DNA from: Aquabacterium sp.
GTDB taxonomy: Bacteria > Pseudomonadota > Gammaproteobacteria > Burkholderiales > Burkholderiaceae_C
Length of the DNA stretch: 64,000 nt
Assembly: GCA_029865965.1 (NCBI GenBank)
Contig: JARXAJ010000298.1
Coordinates: forward strand, 36,884-100,883
Direction of reading: 5' to 3'
The translations under genes were made by a program, and so were the position numbers. Positions 1 through 12,003 of the stretch are shown here, in pieces; positions within the stretch are counted from its first letter, which is position 1, and each line of letters starts with the position of its first letter. Below the pieces are notes generated by a model that was not told the DNA's origin, did no database searches, and worked only from the letters and a program-made list of their open reading frames with translations.

Positions 1-273
1 GCGCGCCCGGTGGTGGCGGCCGTGCACTGCGTGGAGGCCATCGACGCCCAGCCTGGCACCGACATCCTGGCGGCCACCGACGCAGGCGAGCATGCTGCGC
101 GCATCGGCGAGTTACTGGCCGACCCGCGCCGCGCCGATGCCATCGGCCGGGCCGGCCGCGCCTGTGTTCTGGCGCGCTACAGCTGGCCGGCCCGCCTGGC
201 CGGTATCGACACTGAGCTTTCTCGGGCCATGCCGGTCCCGAGACGAGACGAACCCGAGGTGATGCTGACATGA
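1..273 (+). CDS. Glycosyltransferase, C-terminal fragment (5' truncated by window edge); likely exosortase-associated sugar transferase
   Basis: In-frame reading ARPVVAAVHCVEAIDAQPGTDILAATDAGEHAARIGELL...; GT4-like C-terminus; stop overlaps the xrtA start (ATGA at 270-273). Confidence 0.7.
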   Translation, partial: ARPVVAAVHCVEAIDAQPGTDILAATDAGEHAARIGELLADPRRADAIGRAGRACVLARYSWPARLAGIDTELSRAMPVPRRDEPEVMLT

Positions 274-1850
274 CAGCCCTGGCCTGGACCCCTGCACAGG
301 TGCGCGCGACATGGCGACTGCCGGTTGCCGCCACGGTCGGTCTGATGGCCTTGCTGCTGCTGGCCTACCGTGGCACCGCCATGGCCATGTTCGACATCTG
401 GATGCGGTCGGAGACCTTCACCCACTGCATCGTGGTGCCGCCGATCGTGGCCTGGCTGATCTGGCGCAAACGCGGCGAGCTGGCGCCGCTGCAACCCCGT
501 CCGATGCCGCTGCTGCTGCTGCCGATGGCCGGTCTGGCCTTCTTGTGGTGGTTGGGCCACATCGTCAACGTGGCCGCAGCCACGCATTTGGCACTGGTGG
601 CCATGCTGGTGGCGGTGGTGCCGCTGGTGCTGGGCTGGCAGACGACACGAACGTTGGCCTTTCCGCTGGCCTTCATGTTCTTTGCCGTGCCCATTGGCGA
701 GTTCATGACACCCACGCTGATGCACTGGACCGCCGAGGCCCTGGTGGGTGGCCTGCGGCTGACAGGCATCCCCGTCTACCAGGAGGGCCAGCACCTGGTG
801 ATCCCGTCGGGGCGCTGGGCCGTGGTCGAAGCCTGCAGCGGTGTGCGCTACCTGATGGCGACCTTCATGGTGGGCAGCTTGTTCGCCTACCTGAACTACA
901 GCGGCACGCGCAAGCGGCTGATCTTCGTGGCGGTATCGCTGGTGTTGCCGATCCTGGCCAACTGGGTGCGTGCCTATGTCATTGTGATGCTGGGCCACCT
1001 GTCGAACAACCAGATCGCCACCGGTGTCGACCACCTGGTCTACGGCTGGGTGTTCTTCGGGGTGGTGATCCTGGCACTGTTTTTCATCGGTGCGCGCTGG
1101 GCCGACCCGGATGGCCTAGAGGCCGATGCAGCAGCGGCCGGCCGTGCGGCGCGCGACAGGGCTGAAGTTGCCACGGGCACTTGGCAGGTGGGTGGCACAG
1201 CGGCATTGGCTGCAGCGGTGATGCTGTGGCCTGTCTGGCTTGCACACCACCAGGCCGCTTCTGCGGCTGCGCAACCACCTGTGCGCCTGGCCTTGCCGGG
1301 CACGCTGGGGGCCTGGCAGGCGGCCGAGTTGCCCGCCCAGGACTGGGCGCCCAACTTCCCGGCAGCCACGGTGCGCCAGGCGCGCGTGTACGCTGCGGCG
1401 CAAGGCCAGGTTGCGGTGCACATTGCGTACTACCGTGGTGAGACTGACGACGTGAAACTGGTCAGCTCGATCAACAGTTTCACGACTGATCATCCGTGGC
1501 ATGTGCTGTCCGACGGCGCAACCAGCGTGCAGACAAGCGGGCGGCCGGTGCATTGGCGCCAGGCTGTGCTGACCAGCCTGGACGGTGGCACAGTGCCGGG
1601 CAACACCCGACCGCAACTCACCGTCTGGCGGCTTTATTGGCTGGGCGGGCCGTTGGCTCACAGCGATGTGCAGGCCAAGTTGCTGCAAGCCTGGGGCGCC
1701 CTGCGCGGTGAGCCGGACGACGGCGCGGCTCTTCACTTGGTGTCGGCGCTGCCCGATGTTGCAGCCGCGCAGCAACAACTCAGCGCATTCGTCACCGAGA
1801 ACTTCGCCATGCTCGAACGAACTTTGGCGCAAGCCCGCGAGAGCCGCTGA
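270..1850 (+). CDS. xrtA: Exosortase A with C-terminal EpsI-like (DUF3485-type) domain
   Basis: Multi-TM protein with exosortase catalytic motifs VVEACSGVRYL (Cys), ANWVRAYVIV (Arg), GVDHLVYGWVFF (His), followed by an EpsI-like periplasmic domain. Confidence 0.95.
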   Translation: MTALAWTPAQVRATWRLPVAATVGLMALLLLAYRGTAMAMFDIWMRSETFTHCIVVPPIVAWLIWRKRGELAPLQPRPMPLLLLPMAGLAFLWWLGHIVNVAAATHLALVAMLVAVVPLVLGWQTTRTLAFPLAFMFFAVPIGEFMTPTLMHWTAEALVGGLRLTGIPVYQEGQHLVIPSGRWAVVEACSGVRYLMATFMVGSLFAYLNYSGTRKRLIFVAVSLVLPILANWVRAYVIVMLGHLSNNQIATGVDHLVYGWVFFGVVILALFFIGARWADPDGLEADAAAAGRAARDRAEVATGTWQVGGTAALAAAVMLWPVWLAHHQAASAAAQPPVRLALPGTLGAWQAAELPAQDWAPNFPAATVRQARVYAAAQGQVAVHIAYYRGETDDVKLVSSINSFTTDHPWHVLSDGATSVQTSGRPVHWRQAVLTSLDGGTVPGNTRPQLTVWRLYWLGGPLAHSDVQAKLLQAWGALRGEPDDGAALHLVSALPDVAAAQQQLSAFVTENFAMLERTLAQARESR

Positions 1851-1894
1851 CACTGCCCAATGGACAATTGCTTTTTTGGCAGACGGCAACAGAG

Positions 1895-3162
<1,268 letters not shown>

Positions 3163-3175
<13 letters not shown>

Positions 3176-4005
3176 CAGCAGCCACGCCACTGGTGTCGGT
3201 CTGCATCCCGACCTACAAGGGGGCGCAGACCATCGGGCCAGCCATTGCTTCGGTGCTGGCGCAGACATGTGTCGATTTCGAACTCATCGTCATCGACGAT
3301 GGTTCACCAGACGATACGGCTGCTGTCGTCGCCAGTTTTCAGGATGTCCGCCTGCGCTACCTGCGCAACCCGACGAACCTGGGGCCCGAGGGCAACTGGA
3401 ACCGTTGCCTGGATGTGGCCGGTGGGCGCTACTTCAAGCTGCTGCCGCATGACGACCTGCTGGCGCCAAATTGCCTCGCGCGCCAGGTTGCCGTGCTGGA
3501 GCAGGACAAGGACCAGGCGCTGGCGCTTGTATTCTCTGCGCGCGATGTCATCGGCCCCAGCGGTCGCGTGCTGATGCAACGCGGTTATCGCGGCGCCCGA
3601 GCCGGCCGGCTGGACGCAGCCACTGTCCAGCGGCATTGCGCACGACGCGGCACCAACTTGCTGGGTGAACCAGGCGCGCTGCTGTTTCGCACTGCACTTG
3701 CACGCACGGTGGGGCAGTTCGATGCCCGTGACCCCTATGTGATCGACATGGATTACTGGTTCCGCCTTCTGGCCCACGGCGATGCCTACTATTGTGATGA
3801 GCGGCTGGCCGCCTTTCGCGTGTCGGCTGAGCAATGGAGCGTCGTGCTCGGGCAGCAGCAAAGCGACGACTTCTGCCGTTGCATCGCCAGGCATGCGGCC
3901 CGTAACGGTGTCACGCTTGGACCCGTCGACCGGTTTCTGGCACATGCCGCCCCGATTCTCAACAGTCTGGCGCGTCGTCTCTTCTATCGGCTGTATCTGC
4001 GATGA
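3163..4005 (+). CDS. Glycosyltransferase family 2
   Basis: PLVSVCIPTYKGAQTIGPAIASVLAQ...ELIVIDDGSPDDT GT-A motifs. Confidence 0.9.
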
Positions 4006-4646
4006 ATAAAGGTGCATCCGTCGAGTCCACCGGCTTTGGTCAGGGCTATGCCGACGAGCAGATCCGGCGTAGCCGGCACCCGCTGCGCCGCTTCATCAAG
4101 GGCTTCTACCTGCGCAGCGTTTTGGCAGCAGTGCACGGGCCGACGATCGACTATGGCTGTGGAGCGGGCCAATTGCTGGCTCAGTTGCCGACAGGATCGG
4201 TCGGCCTGGAGGTCAACCCGTATCTGATCGCGGCACTTACTGCGGCCGGGCTGCCAGTGCGCCAATGGCAGGCCAACGCACAGGGCTTCGACCTGGCCGA
4301 CCTGGACCGGGGTGGCTACCGCTGCCTGGTGATCTCACATGTTCTGGAACACCTTGACGACCCCACGGAAGCCCTGACGCGGCTGTTGCAGGCTTGCCGG
4401 CGGGTCGGCGTGACCAGGCTGATCGCCATCGTCCCGGGCGCCAAGGGGTATGCCAGCGACGCCACCCACCGCACGTTCATCGACACGACTCATATCGCCA
4501 GGCAGGGCTGGAAACACCTGGCGGGCTATGCGCTGACCACGCAGCGCCACTTTCCCTTGCCCTGGCAAGGCGGTGGAGCGCTCTTCATCTACAACGAACT
4601 GCAACTTGTGTTCGACCTGGTCGCACCCCCCATCGGTCACGCATGA
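4002..4646 (+). CDS. Class I SAM-dependent methyltransferase
   Basis: IDYGCGAGQLLAQLP SAM motif and VISHVLEHLDDP; ATGA overlap with the preceding GT. Confidence 0.85.
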   Translation: MNKGASVESTGFGQGYADEQIRRSRHPLRRFIKGFYLRSVLAAVHGPTIDYGCGAGQLLAQLPTGSVGLEVNPYLIAALTAAGLPVRQWQANAQGFDLADLDRGGYRCLVISHVLEHLDDPTEALTRLLQACRRVGVTRLIAIVPGAKGYASDATHRTFIDTTHIARQGWKHLAGYALTTQRHFPLPWQGGGALFIYNELQLVFDLVAPPIGHA

Positions 4647-5056
4647 AGCACCTGCTGTCCCATCAGTTGGTGCGCTTCGTGCTGGTGGGTTGCGTGAACA
4701 CCGGGTTCAGCTATGCGCTGTATGCCCTGTTCCTGTGGCTGGGGTTGAACTTTGCCTTGGCCAATCTGCTGGCCTTCGTCATCAGCCTGCTCTTCAGTTT
4801 TGTGATGCAAGGTAGCCTGGTCTTTCGCAATCTGGCGCTGCGTCTGCTGTGGCGGTTTGTGCTGGCCTGGGTGCTGGTCTATCTGTTCAACATCGGGCTG
4901 ATCGCGGTGTTGATGCAGATGGGCCAATCAGCCTATCTGGCAGGTGCGCTTGCTTTGGTGCCTGTGATCTTGCTGTCCTACTTGATCCAGAAGTTCGTTG
5001 TCTTCGGCACGCCGCAGGTGCAGCGTGCAGCGGACGCGGCGCACCCATCACCATGA
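4643..5056 (+). CDS. GtrA-family membrane protein
   Basis: MKHLLSHQLVRFVLVGCVNTGFSYALYALFLWLGLNFALANLLAF, four TM GtrA pattern. Confidence 0.88.
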   Translation: MKHLLSHQLVRFVLVGCVNTGFSYALYALFLWLGLNFALANLLAFVISLLFSFVMQGSLVFRNLALRLLWRFVLAWVLVYLFNIGLIAVLMQMGQSAYLAGALALVPVILLSYLIQKFVVFGTPQVQRAADAAHPSP

Positions 5057-5991
5057 GCATCCAACTTGCCATCGTCGTGCCCTGCTACAACGAGCAGGAG
5101 GTGCTGCCCGAGACGAACCGGCGCCTTCTGGCCCTGCTCGACCGCATGGCCGCAGCGGACCTGATCACCGACGCCAGCACGGTGCAGTACGTCGATGACG
5201 GCAGCCGCGACGCCACCTGGTTGCTGATCCAGCAATTGTCCGCACAGGACCAACGTGTGCACGGCATCAAGCTGTCGCGCAACCGTGGCCATCAGGCAGC
5301 GCTCATGGCGGGCTTGCTGACCGTGCCAGGCGACGCCCTGGTCAGCATCGACGCCGATCTGCAGGACGATGTCAATGTGATCGAGGCAATGGTGCGGGAG
5401 TTCATCGCCGGCCACCAGGTCGTCTATGGCGTGCGTGAGTCCCGCGCGGTCGACACCTTCTTCAAGCGCCGCACCGCGCTGGCGTACTACAGCATGCTCA
5501 AGCGCATGGGTGTAGATCTGGTGCACAACCACGCCGACTTCCGGCTCATGGGGCGCCAGGCCATCGAGGCGCTGCGTGATTACGGCGAGGTGAACATGTT
5601 TCTGCGCGGCGTAGTGCCGCTGATCGGGTTCAAGGCCACCAGCGTCAAGTACGACCGTGCTGAGCGTTTTGCCGGCATCTCCAAGTACCCGCTGCGCAAA
5701 ATGCTGGCGTTTGCCATCGAAGGCATCACATCGCTCAGCATCGTGCCGCTGAGGTTGATCACGGTGCTGGGCTTGGTGATCTCGGCGCTCAGCTTCGCCA
5801 TGATCGTCTATGTGGTCTATGGCGCGCTGGTGCTGAAGGCGGTCGTTCCGGGTTGGGCATCGTCTGTGGTGCCAATCTACTTCCTGGGGGGCATCCAGTT
5901 GCTGTCGCTGGGCATCATCGGCGAGTATGTTGCCAAGATCTACCTCGAGACCAAGCAGCGACCGCGCTTCATCATCGAGAAGACTGTCTAG
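5053..5991 (+). CDS. Glycosyltransferase family 2, GtrB/DPM1-like with C-terminal TM helices
   Basis: LAIVVPCYNEQEVLPETNRRL; SIDADLQDD; C-terminal IGEYVAKIYLETKQRPRF. Confidence 0.92.
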   Translation: MSIQLAIVVPCYNEQEVLPETNRRLLALLDRMAAADLITDASTVQYVDDGSRDATWLLIQQLSAQDQRVHGIKLSRNRGHQAALMAGLLTVPGDALVSIDADLQDDVNVIEAMVREFIAGHQVVYGVRESRAVDTFFKRRTALAYYSMLKRMGVDLVHNHADFRLMGRQAIEALRDYGEVNMFLRGVVPLIGFKATSVKYDRAERFAGISKYPLRKMLAFAIEGITSLSIVPLRLITVLGLVISALSFAMIVYVVYGALVLKAVVPGWASSVVPIYFLGGIQLLSLGIIGEYVAKIYLETKQRPRFIIEKTV

Positions 5992-6002
5992 GCCGGCCCG
6001 TC

Positions 6003-7610
6003 GTGCGCAATCTTCGACTAGGCGCCATCTCTGCCGCGCCCCAACCGGCCGCCTGGCCGCAGCCCTGGGACTGGCTTCTGGTCGTGGCGCTGGCCGCGGT
6101 CTTGCGGGTGGCCTTCTTCAATGGTGAGTTCGGCTCCGACGACGCTGTCTACGTCAAGCGTGCACAGGAGGTGGCCAACGGGGTCTGGACTTCAGCCGAC
6201 TACAACGGCGCCCTGCGCTACGGGTTCAACATCCCTGCCGGCATGTTCATGGCGCTGTTTGGCGACAGCAGATTTGTCGCGAACCTGTGGCCGCTGACGT
6301 GTTCGCTGCTGGAAGTGGCGCTGGTCTACCTGTTCGTTCGCCAAAACTTTGGCCGGTCGACGGCACTGTTGGCAGCCCTGTTGCTCGGTGCCGCGCCGTT
6401 GCATGTTGCCGTGGCAACGCGCATCCACGCAGACCCAGTGGTGGCCATGTTCCTCACTGCATCGTTTGTGGCCGTCGATGCGGCCCTGGCGCGGCGCAGC
6501 CTGTTCTGGTGTGCCGTCTGCGGACTGTGCCTGGGCGGCGTGTTCTGGACCAAGGAACTTGTCGCCGTCGTCTTCCTGGCCTTCGTGCCATTTCTCTGGC
6601 ATTACCGGCGGTTTGGCAGTGGCGTCGTCGTCATCCTGGCAGGGCTGGGCGCGATGCTGATTCTGCATGGGCTGTTGATGTGGGCAGTTGCAGGCGACCC
6701 GTTGCACGCTGTCAAAGTGGTCACGGGCCAGGTCGGGCGCAGCTTCATCCAGGGCGGTGGGGGAGAAGACAGCCCCCTCTTCTATCTGCGGTTCCTCTTT
6801 CTGGATATTCGCCATGTCGGTCTGCTGGGACTGTTGGCGCTGGTGCCGCTTGTCGTCCTGATGCCCAGCCGGTTCGATCACAGTGCACTGCCGCCATTGC
6901 GCTTCACGCTGATCTGGCTGGCCGGGCTGCTGCTGGTGCTGAGCGTGTTTCCGGTCTCGCTGTCACCGCTGCGGTTCACGATGAAGCAGTCGAACTACAT
7001 CTCGCTGTTTCTGGCGCCCATGGCGGTGATGGCTGCCATCGGCCTTGCACATTTCCGGCCCCGCCTGCGCTGGTGGGCATCGGCGCTGGTTTTGTGCCTG
7101 GGCCTTTTGCTGTCTGCGTTGCAGCAGGCGGATTACCGCAGCTTCACTGCCAACAGCAAGGCGGCGCTTCTGTCAACGGCAGACCGCCCTGGTGTGCTGC
7201 TGGTGGGCAGCAGCAACTTGCAAGGAATGGCTTCGGTGCAGAACAAGTTGCGAACGGGCCTGGCGCCGGTGGTCAGCTTCCGCGACGCGATTGACGATCC
7301 CGATGCCTACCGCAGACGCCTGGTGCCTGGAACAGAGGTGATTGCCGTGATTGACCGCCAGACAGCAGCCTGGTTTGCCGGGCCGCGTGTGATCGACAGT
7401 CCCCAACCGTGCTGGCAACCCCTGTCTGTTCTGGCGCCAACCGATCTTGCCCTGGGCAACACCGTGGCCGCTGGTCTCGCCAGTCTTGTGCGTTTGGGCC
7501 CGATGTCGTTGGCCGCGCGGGTTGAGCCCCTGCTGCAGCGGCTGGCGGCGCCTGAGCCTGCGCGGATGTACAGGGTGCCTGCAGGAAACCTGTGGTGTGC
7601 AGCGTCTTGA
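6003..7610 (+). CDS. ArnT/GT39-like membrane glycosyltransferase
   Basis: Many TM segments; FNGEFGSDDAVYVKRAQEVANG resembles the GT-C first-loop acidic motif; GTG start at 6003. Confidence 0.75.
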   Translation: MRNLRLGAISAAPQPAAWPQPWDWLLVVALAAVLRVAFFNGEFGSDDAVYVKRAQEVANGVWTSADYNGALRYGFNIPAGMFMALFGDSRFVANLWPLTCSLLEVALVYLFVRQNFGRSTALLAALLLGAAPLHVAVATRIHADPVVAMFLTASFVAVDAALARRSLFWCAVCGLCLGGVFWTKELVAVVFLAFVPFLWHYRRFGSGVVVILAGLGAMLILHGLLMWAVAGDPLHAVKVVTGQVGRSFIQGGGGEDSPLFYLRFLFLDIRHVGLLGLLALVPLVVLMPSRFDHSALPPLRFTLIWLAGLLLVLSVFPVSLSPLRFTMKQSNYISLFLAPMAVMAAIGLAHFRPRLRWWASALVLCLGLLLSALQQADYRSFTANSKAALLSTADRPGVLLVGSSNLQGMASVQNKLRTGLAPVVSFRDAIDDPDAYRRRLVPGTEVIAVIDRQTAAWFAGPRVIDSPQPCWQPLSVLAPTDLALGNTVAAGLASLVRLGPMSLAARVEPLLQRLAAPEPARMYRVPAGNLWCAAS

Positions 7611-7626
7611 GACGGCAACCTCGCGC

Positions 7627-8793
7627 ATGACTGACCCCAACACGCCGTTGGTCCTGCACCTGGTTTACCGCTTCGACACAGGTGGCCTGGAGAACGGTGT
7701 GGTCAACCTGATCAACCACATGTCGGCAGACCGCTACCGGCATGCGGTGGTGGCCCTGACCGATGTGAACCCGGCCTTCGCGCAACGCATCACGCGCAGC
7801 GACACCCAGACATTCTCGCTGCGCAAGCCGCCCGGCCATGGCGCCCGGCTGTGGCCTGCCATGACGGCATTGATCCGCCGGCTCCAGCCCGCCGTGGTGC
7901 ACACCCGCAACCTGGCCGCCCTGGAAATGCAGGTCCCCGCCGCCTGGTGCCGCGTGCCTGCGCGGGTGCATGGTGAACATGGGCGCGACATGGAAGACCT
8001 GGATGGCACCCGCCGCCGCCTGCAGTGGGTGCGCCGCGTCTACAGCCCGCTTGTGCACCACTACATGGCGCTGTCGCGGGATCTGGCCGGTTACCTGGAA
8101 CACAAGGTCGGGATTGCGGCGCCACGTGTGACCCAGGTTTACAACGGGGTGGACTCCAGGCGGTTCGCGCCATCGCCAAGCGGACGCGTGCCGTTGTCGG
8201 GCAGCCCCTTCGCAGACCCATCACTCTGGGTGGTTGGCACGGTGGGCCGCATGGCCGCAGTGAAGGACCAGACCCACCTGGCGCGCGCCTTCGTGCGCGC
8301 GCTGGAACTTGCCCCGGCGCTGAAGCCGCGTCTGCGTCTGGCGATGATTGGTGATGGCCCGTTGCGCGCCCAATCGCAGGCCTTGCTCAAGGCCGCCGGG
8401 CTGTCGGAACTGGCCTGGCTGCCCGGTGAGCGCAGCGATGTGCCGGATGTCATGCGGTCCTTGAATTGTTTCGCCCTGCCTTCATTGGCCGAAGGCATCT
8501 CGAATACCATTCTCGAAGCCATGGCCAGCGGTCTGCCCGTGATCGCCACCGATGTTGGCGGCAACGCCGATCTGGTTGTCAACGGCAACACTGGGCAGAT
8601 CGTCCCGCCCGCCGATGTCGAAGCGCTGGCCGCTGCGCTGGTGTGCATGGCAAGCGACCCGGCAGGTGCGTTGGCCATGGGATTTGCAGGCAGGGCAGTG
8701 GCTGACCGCCGTTTCAGCATGCAGGCCATGGTCGACACTTATCAGGCTGTGTACGACCGATTGCTAGGGCGGCCGACGACCGCACAGCGATAA
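7627..8793 (+). CDS. Glycosyltransferase family 4, PEP-CTERM/EpsH1-associated type (TIGR03088-like)
   Basis: LVLHLVYRFDTGGLENGVVNLINHM; C-terminal SLAEGISNTILEAMASGLPVIATDVGGN. Confidence 0.9.
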   Translation: MTDPNTPLVLHLVYRFDTGGLENGVVNLINHMSADRYRHAVVALTDVNPAFAQRITRSDTQTFSLRKPPGHGARLWPAMTALIRRLQPAVVHTRNLAALEMQVPAAWCRVPARVHGEHGRDMEDLDGTRRRLQWVRRVYSPLVHHYMALSRDLAGYLEHKVGIAAPRVTQVYNGVDSRRFAPSPSGRVPLSGSPFADPSLWVVGTVGRMAAVKDQTHLARAFVRALELAPALKPRLRLAMIGDGPLRAQSQALLKAAGLSELAWLPGERSDVPDVMRSLNCFALPSLAEGISNTILEAMASGLPVIATDVGGNADLVVNGNTGQIVPPADVEALAAALVCMASDPAGALAMGFAGRAVADRRFSMQAMVDTYQAVYDRLLGRPTTAQR

Positions 8794-8814
8794 AACCAAG
8801 GGATCACAGACACC

Positions 8815-10758
8815 ATGTGCGGAATCACCGGCCTGTTCGATACCCGCAGCGAACGCGCAGTCTCGCGATCGGTGCTGCTCGGGATGAACAACGCGCAGTC
8901 GCACCGCGGCCCCGACGAGGGCAGCCTGCATATCGAGCCTGGGTTGGGCTTCGGCCACCGTCGTTTGTCCATCATCGACATCGCCACGGGCCAGCAGCCT
9001 TTGTTCAACGAAGACCAGTCGGTGGTCGTTGTGTTCAATGGCGAGATCTACAACTACCAGGCGCTGATCCCTGAACTGCAGGCCCTGGGCCATGTCTTCC
9101 ACACCAAGAGCGACACCGAGTGCATCGTGCACGCCTGGGAATCCTGGGGCGAGGCCTGTGTCCAGCGCTTTCGCGGCATGTTCGCGTTTGCGCTGTGGGA
9201 CCGCAACAAGCAGACGCTGTTCATGGCCCGCGATCGCCTGGGCGTCAAGCCCTTGCATTACGCGCTGCTCGCCGACGGCACGCTGCTGTTCGGGTCGGAG
9301 CTGAAGTCTCTCCTGGCACATGGTGGGCTGCGCCGCGACCTGGACCCGCTGGCCGTGGAAGAGTATTTTGCGCTGGGCTACATCGCCGAGCCGCGCACCA
9401 TCTTCCAGCAGGCGAAGAAGCTGCCGCCAGGGCACACGCTCACCATATGCCGGGGCCAGCCGCTGCCGAAGGCCCAGCCGTACTGGGATGTGCGGTTCAC
9501 CGGCGACAACCCCATCAGCGAAGTCGACGCCTGTGATGAACTGGTGATGCGTCTGAAGGAATCGGTGCGCCTGCGCATGATTGCCGAGGTGCCGCTGGGC
9601 GCCTTCCTGTCTGGCGGTGTGGACAGCAGCGCCGTGGTGGCCATGATGGCCTGCCAATCGGACGGCCCGGTCAACACCTGCTCCATCGGCTTCGACGACC
9701 CGGCGTTCAATGAGTCTGCCTTCGCACAGACCGTGGCCGACCGCTACCAGACCCACCACCGGCTGGAGATCGTCAAGAGCGACGACTTCGACCTCATCGA
9801 CACGCTGGCCCGCCTGTATGACGAGCCCTATGCAGACAGCTCGGCCATTCCCACCTACCGGGTGTGCCAGCTGGCACGCAAGCATGTCACGGTGGCGCTG
9901 TCAGGCGACGGTGGCGACGAGAACTTCGGCGGCTACCGCCGCTACCGCATGCACCTGATGGAAGAGCGCATGCGCGGTGCGTTGCCCGAAGGTGTGCGCC
10001 GCCCGCTGTTCGGCTTGCTGGGCCGCATGTACCCCAAGGCCGACTGGGCGCCGCGCATATTCCGCGCCAAGACCACCTTTGAAGGCATGGCGCGCACGTC
10101 GGTCGAGGCCTATTTCCACAGCGTGTCCATCCTGCGCGGCCCCATGCGTGCGCAGCTCTTCAGCGACAAGCTCAAGCGTGAACTGGCCGGCTACAGCGCG
10201 AAAGAGGTCTTCGACTTCCACGCCGCACACGCCGAGACCGATGACCCCTTGGCCATGGTGCAGTATCTCGACCTGAAGACCTACCTGGTGGGCGACATCA
10301 ACACCAAGGTCGATCGCGCCAGCATGGCCCACAGCCTGGAGGTGCGCGAGCCACTGATGGACCACCCGCTGGTCGAGTGGCTGGCCACGCTGCCGCCGCA
10401 TCTGAAGGTGCGTGGCAACGAAGGCAAGGTGCTGCTGAAGAAGGCCATGGAGCCGCACCTGTCCAACGACATCCTGTACCGCCCGAAGATGGGGTTCTCG
10501 GTGCCGCTGGCGCGCTGGTTCCGTGGCCCGCTGAGGCAGCGTGTGCGCGATGCCGTGCTGGGCCCGCGCCTGGAGGCCACCGGATGGTTCAACCGTGGCT
10601 ACCTCGAACACCTGGTCGATGCCCACCAGGCCGGCACCAGCGACTACAGCGCGCCCTTGTGGACGTTGCTGATGTTCGAAGCCTTCCTGCGCACGGTGGT
10701 TGACGCGTCGCCAGGTGCCGCTGCGCGCGCGGGGCAAGCCCAGGCCATCGCGGCCTGA
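8815..10758 (+). CDS. asnB: Asparagine synthase (glutamine-hydrolysing)/amidotransferase, exosortase A-associated
   Basis: MCGITGLFDTRS with N-terminal nucleophile Cys2; LSGGVDSSAVVAMM PP-loop. Confidence 0.95.
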   Translation: MCGITGLFDTRSERAVSRSVLLGMNNAQSHRGPDEGSLHIEPGLGFGHRRLSIIDIATGQQPLFNEDQSVVVVFNGEIYNYQALIPELQALGHVFHTKSDTECIVHAWESWGEACVQRFRGMFAFALWDRNKQTLFMARDRLGVKPLHYALLADGTLLFGSELKSLLAHGGLRRDLDPLAVEEYFALGYIAEPRTIFQQAKKLPPGHTLTICRGQPLPKAQPYWDVRFTGDNPISEVDACDELVMRLKESVRLRMIAEVPLGAFLSGGVDSSAVVAMMACQSDGPVNTCSIGFDDPAFNESAFAQTVADRYQTHHRLEIVKSDDFDLIDTLARLYDEPYADSSAIPTYRVCQLARKHVTVALSGDGGDENFGGYRRYRMHLMEERMRGALPEGVRRPLFGLLGRMYPKADWAPRIFRAKTTFEGMARTSVEAYFHSVSILRGPMRAQLFSDKLKRELAGYSAKEVFDFHAAHAETDDPLAMVQYLDLKTYLVGDINTKVDRASMAHSLEVREPLMDHPLVEWLATLPPHLKVRGNEGKVLLKKAMEPHLSNDILYRPKMGFSVPLARWFRGPLRQRVRDAVLGPRLEATGWFNRGYLEHLVDAHQAGTSDYSAPLWTLLMFEAFLRTVVDASPGAAARAGQAQAIAA

Positions 10759-10776
10759 CCGACCGGACCAGTCTCG

Positions 10777-12003
10777 ATGAGCCTTCGCATCCTCCATGTG
10801 CTGGACCATTCCATCCCGCTGCACAGTGGCTACACCTTTCGCACGCTGTCCATCCTGCGTGAGCAGCGCAAGCTGGGCTGGGACACGGTGCACCTCACCA
10901 GCCCCAAGCACGCCGCGCCCTTTGTGCCGGAGGAGACGGTGGACGGCTGGACCTTCCACCGCACAGCGCCTGCAGCGCCGGGCGTGAAACTGCCCGGGCT
11001 CGGCGAGGTGGCCCTCATCCGGCAGACCGAACGCCGTCTGCTGGACGTGGCGCAAAAGACCAGGCCCGATGTGTTGCACGCGCATTCGCCCGTGCTCAAT
11101 GCCATCCCGGCGCTGCGGGTGGGCAAGCAGCTCGGCATCCCGGTCGTCTACGAAGTGCGTGCCTTCTGGGAAGACGCTGCCGTCGACCATGGCACCACCA
11201 CCGAAGGCAGCCTGCGTTACCGCCTCACGCGGCGGCTGGAAACCCATGCCCTGCGCAACGCTGACCATGTGTTCACCATCTGTGAAGGCCTGCGCAGCGA
11301 CATCGTGGCGCGCGGCATCCCGGCTGGCAAGGTCACGGTCATCCCCAATGCGGTCGACATCGATGCCTTCGACGTCGGTGGCCAGCCTGATCTGGCATTG
11401 CGGGGCCAGCTCGGTCTCGACGCCAAGACCGTCGTCGGCTTCATCGGCAGTTTCTACGCTTACGAAGGCCTGGACCTGTTGCTGCAGGCCGTGCCGCCCC
11501 TGCTGAGGTTGCGCCCCGATGTGCGTGTGCTGCTGGTCGGTGGTGGCCCGCAGGACGCTGCATTGAAGGCCCAGGCTCAGACCCTGGGCATTGCCGACAA
11601 GGTGATCTTCACCGGCCGTGTGCCGCACCAGGAAGTTCAGCGCTACTACGATCTCATCGACGTGCTGGCCTATCCGCGCCACAGCATGCGGCTGACCGAG
11701 CTCGTCACGCCGCTCAAGCCGCTGGAGGCCATGGCGCAAGGCCGGGTGCTCATTGCGTCAGACGTGGGCGGCCACAAGGAACTCATCCGCGATGGCGACA
11801 CCGGCGTGCTGTTCAAGGCCGGCAGCGTCGACAGCCTGGTGGCTGCGCTCGATGGGCTGATCGGCCAGAGTGCCCGCTGGCCGCAGATCCGCCAGGCCGG
11901 CCGTGCCTTCGTGGAAGGTGAGCGCAACTGGTGCAGCAGCGTGGCGCGTTACCAGGCCGTGTACCAGCGGCTGGTGGGCCGGACTCAACATGCAAGCGTC
12001 TGA
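10777..12003 (+). CDS. Glycosyltransferase family 4, exosortase A-associated
   Basis: LRILHVLDHSIPLHSGYTFRTLSILREQRKLGW; GT-B C-terminal domain. Confidence 0.9.
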   Translation: MSLRILHVLDHSIPLHSGYTFRTLSILREQRKLGWDTVHLTSPKHAAPFVPEETVDGWTFHRTAPAAPGVKLPGLGEVALIRQTERRLLDVAQKTRPDVLHAHSPVLNAIPALRVGKQLGIPVVYEVRAFWEDAAVDHGTTTEGSLRYRLTRRLETHALRNADHVFTICEGLRSDIVARGIPAGKVTVIPNAVDIDAFDVGGQPDLALRGQLGLDAKTVVGFIGSFYAYEGLDLLLQAVPPLLRLRPDVRVLLVGGGPQDAALKAQAQTLGIADKVIFTGRVPHQEVQRYYDLIDVLAYPRHSMRLTELVTPLKPLEAMAQGRVLIASDVGGHKELIRDGDTGVLFKAGSVDSLVAALDGLIGQSARWPQIRQAGRAFVEGERNWCSSVARYQAVYQRLVGRTQHASV

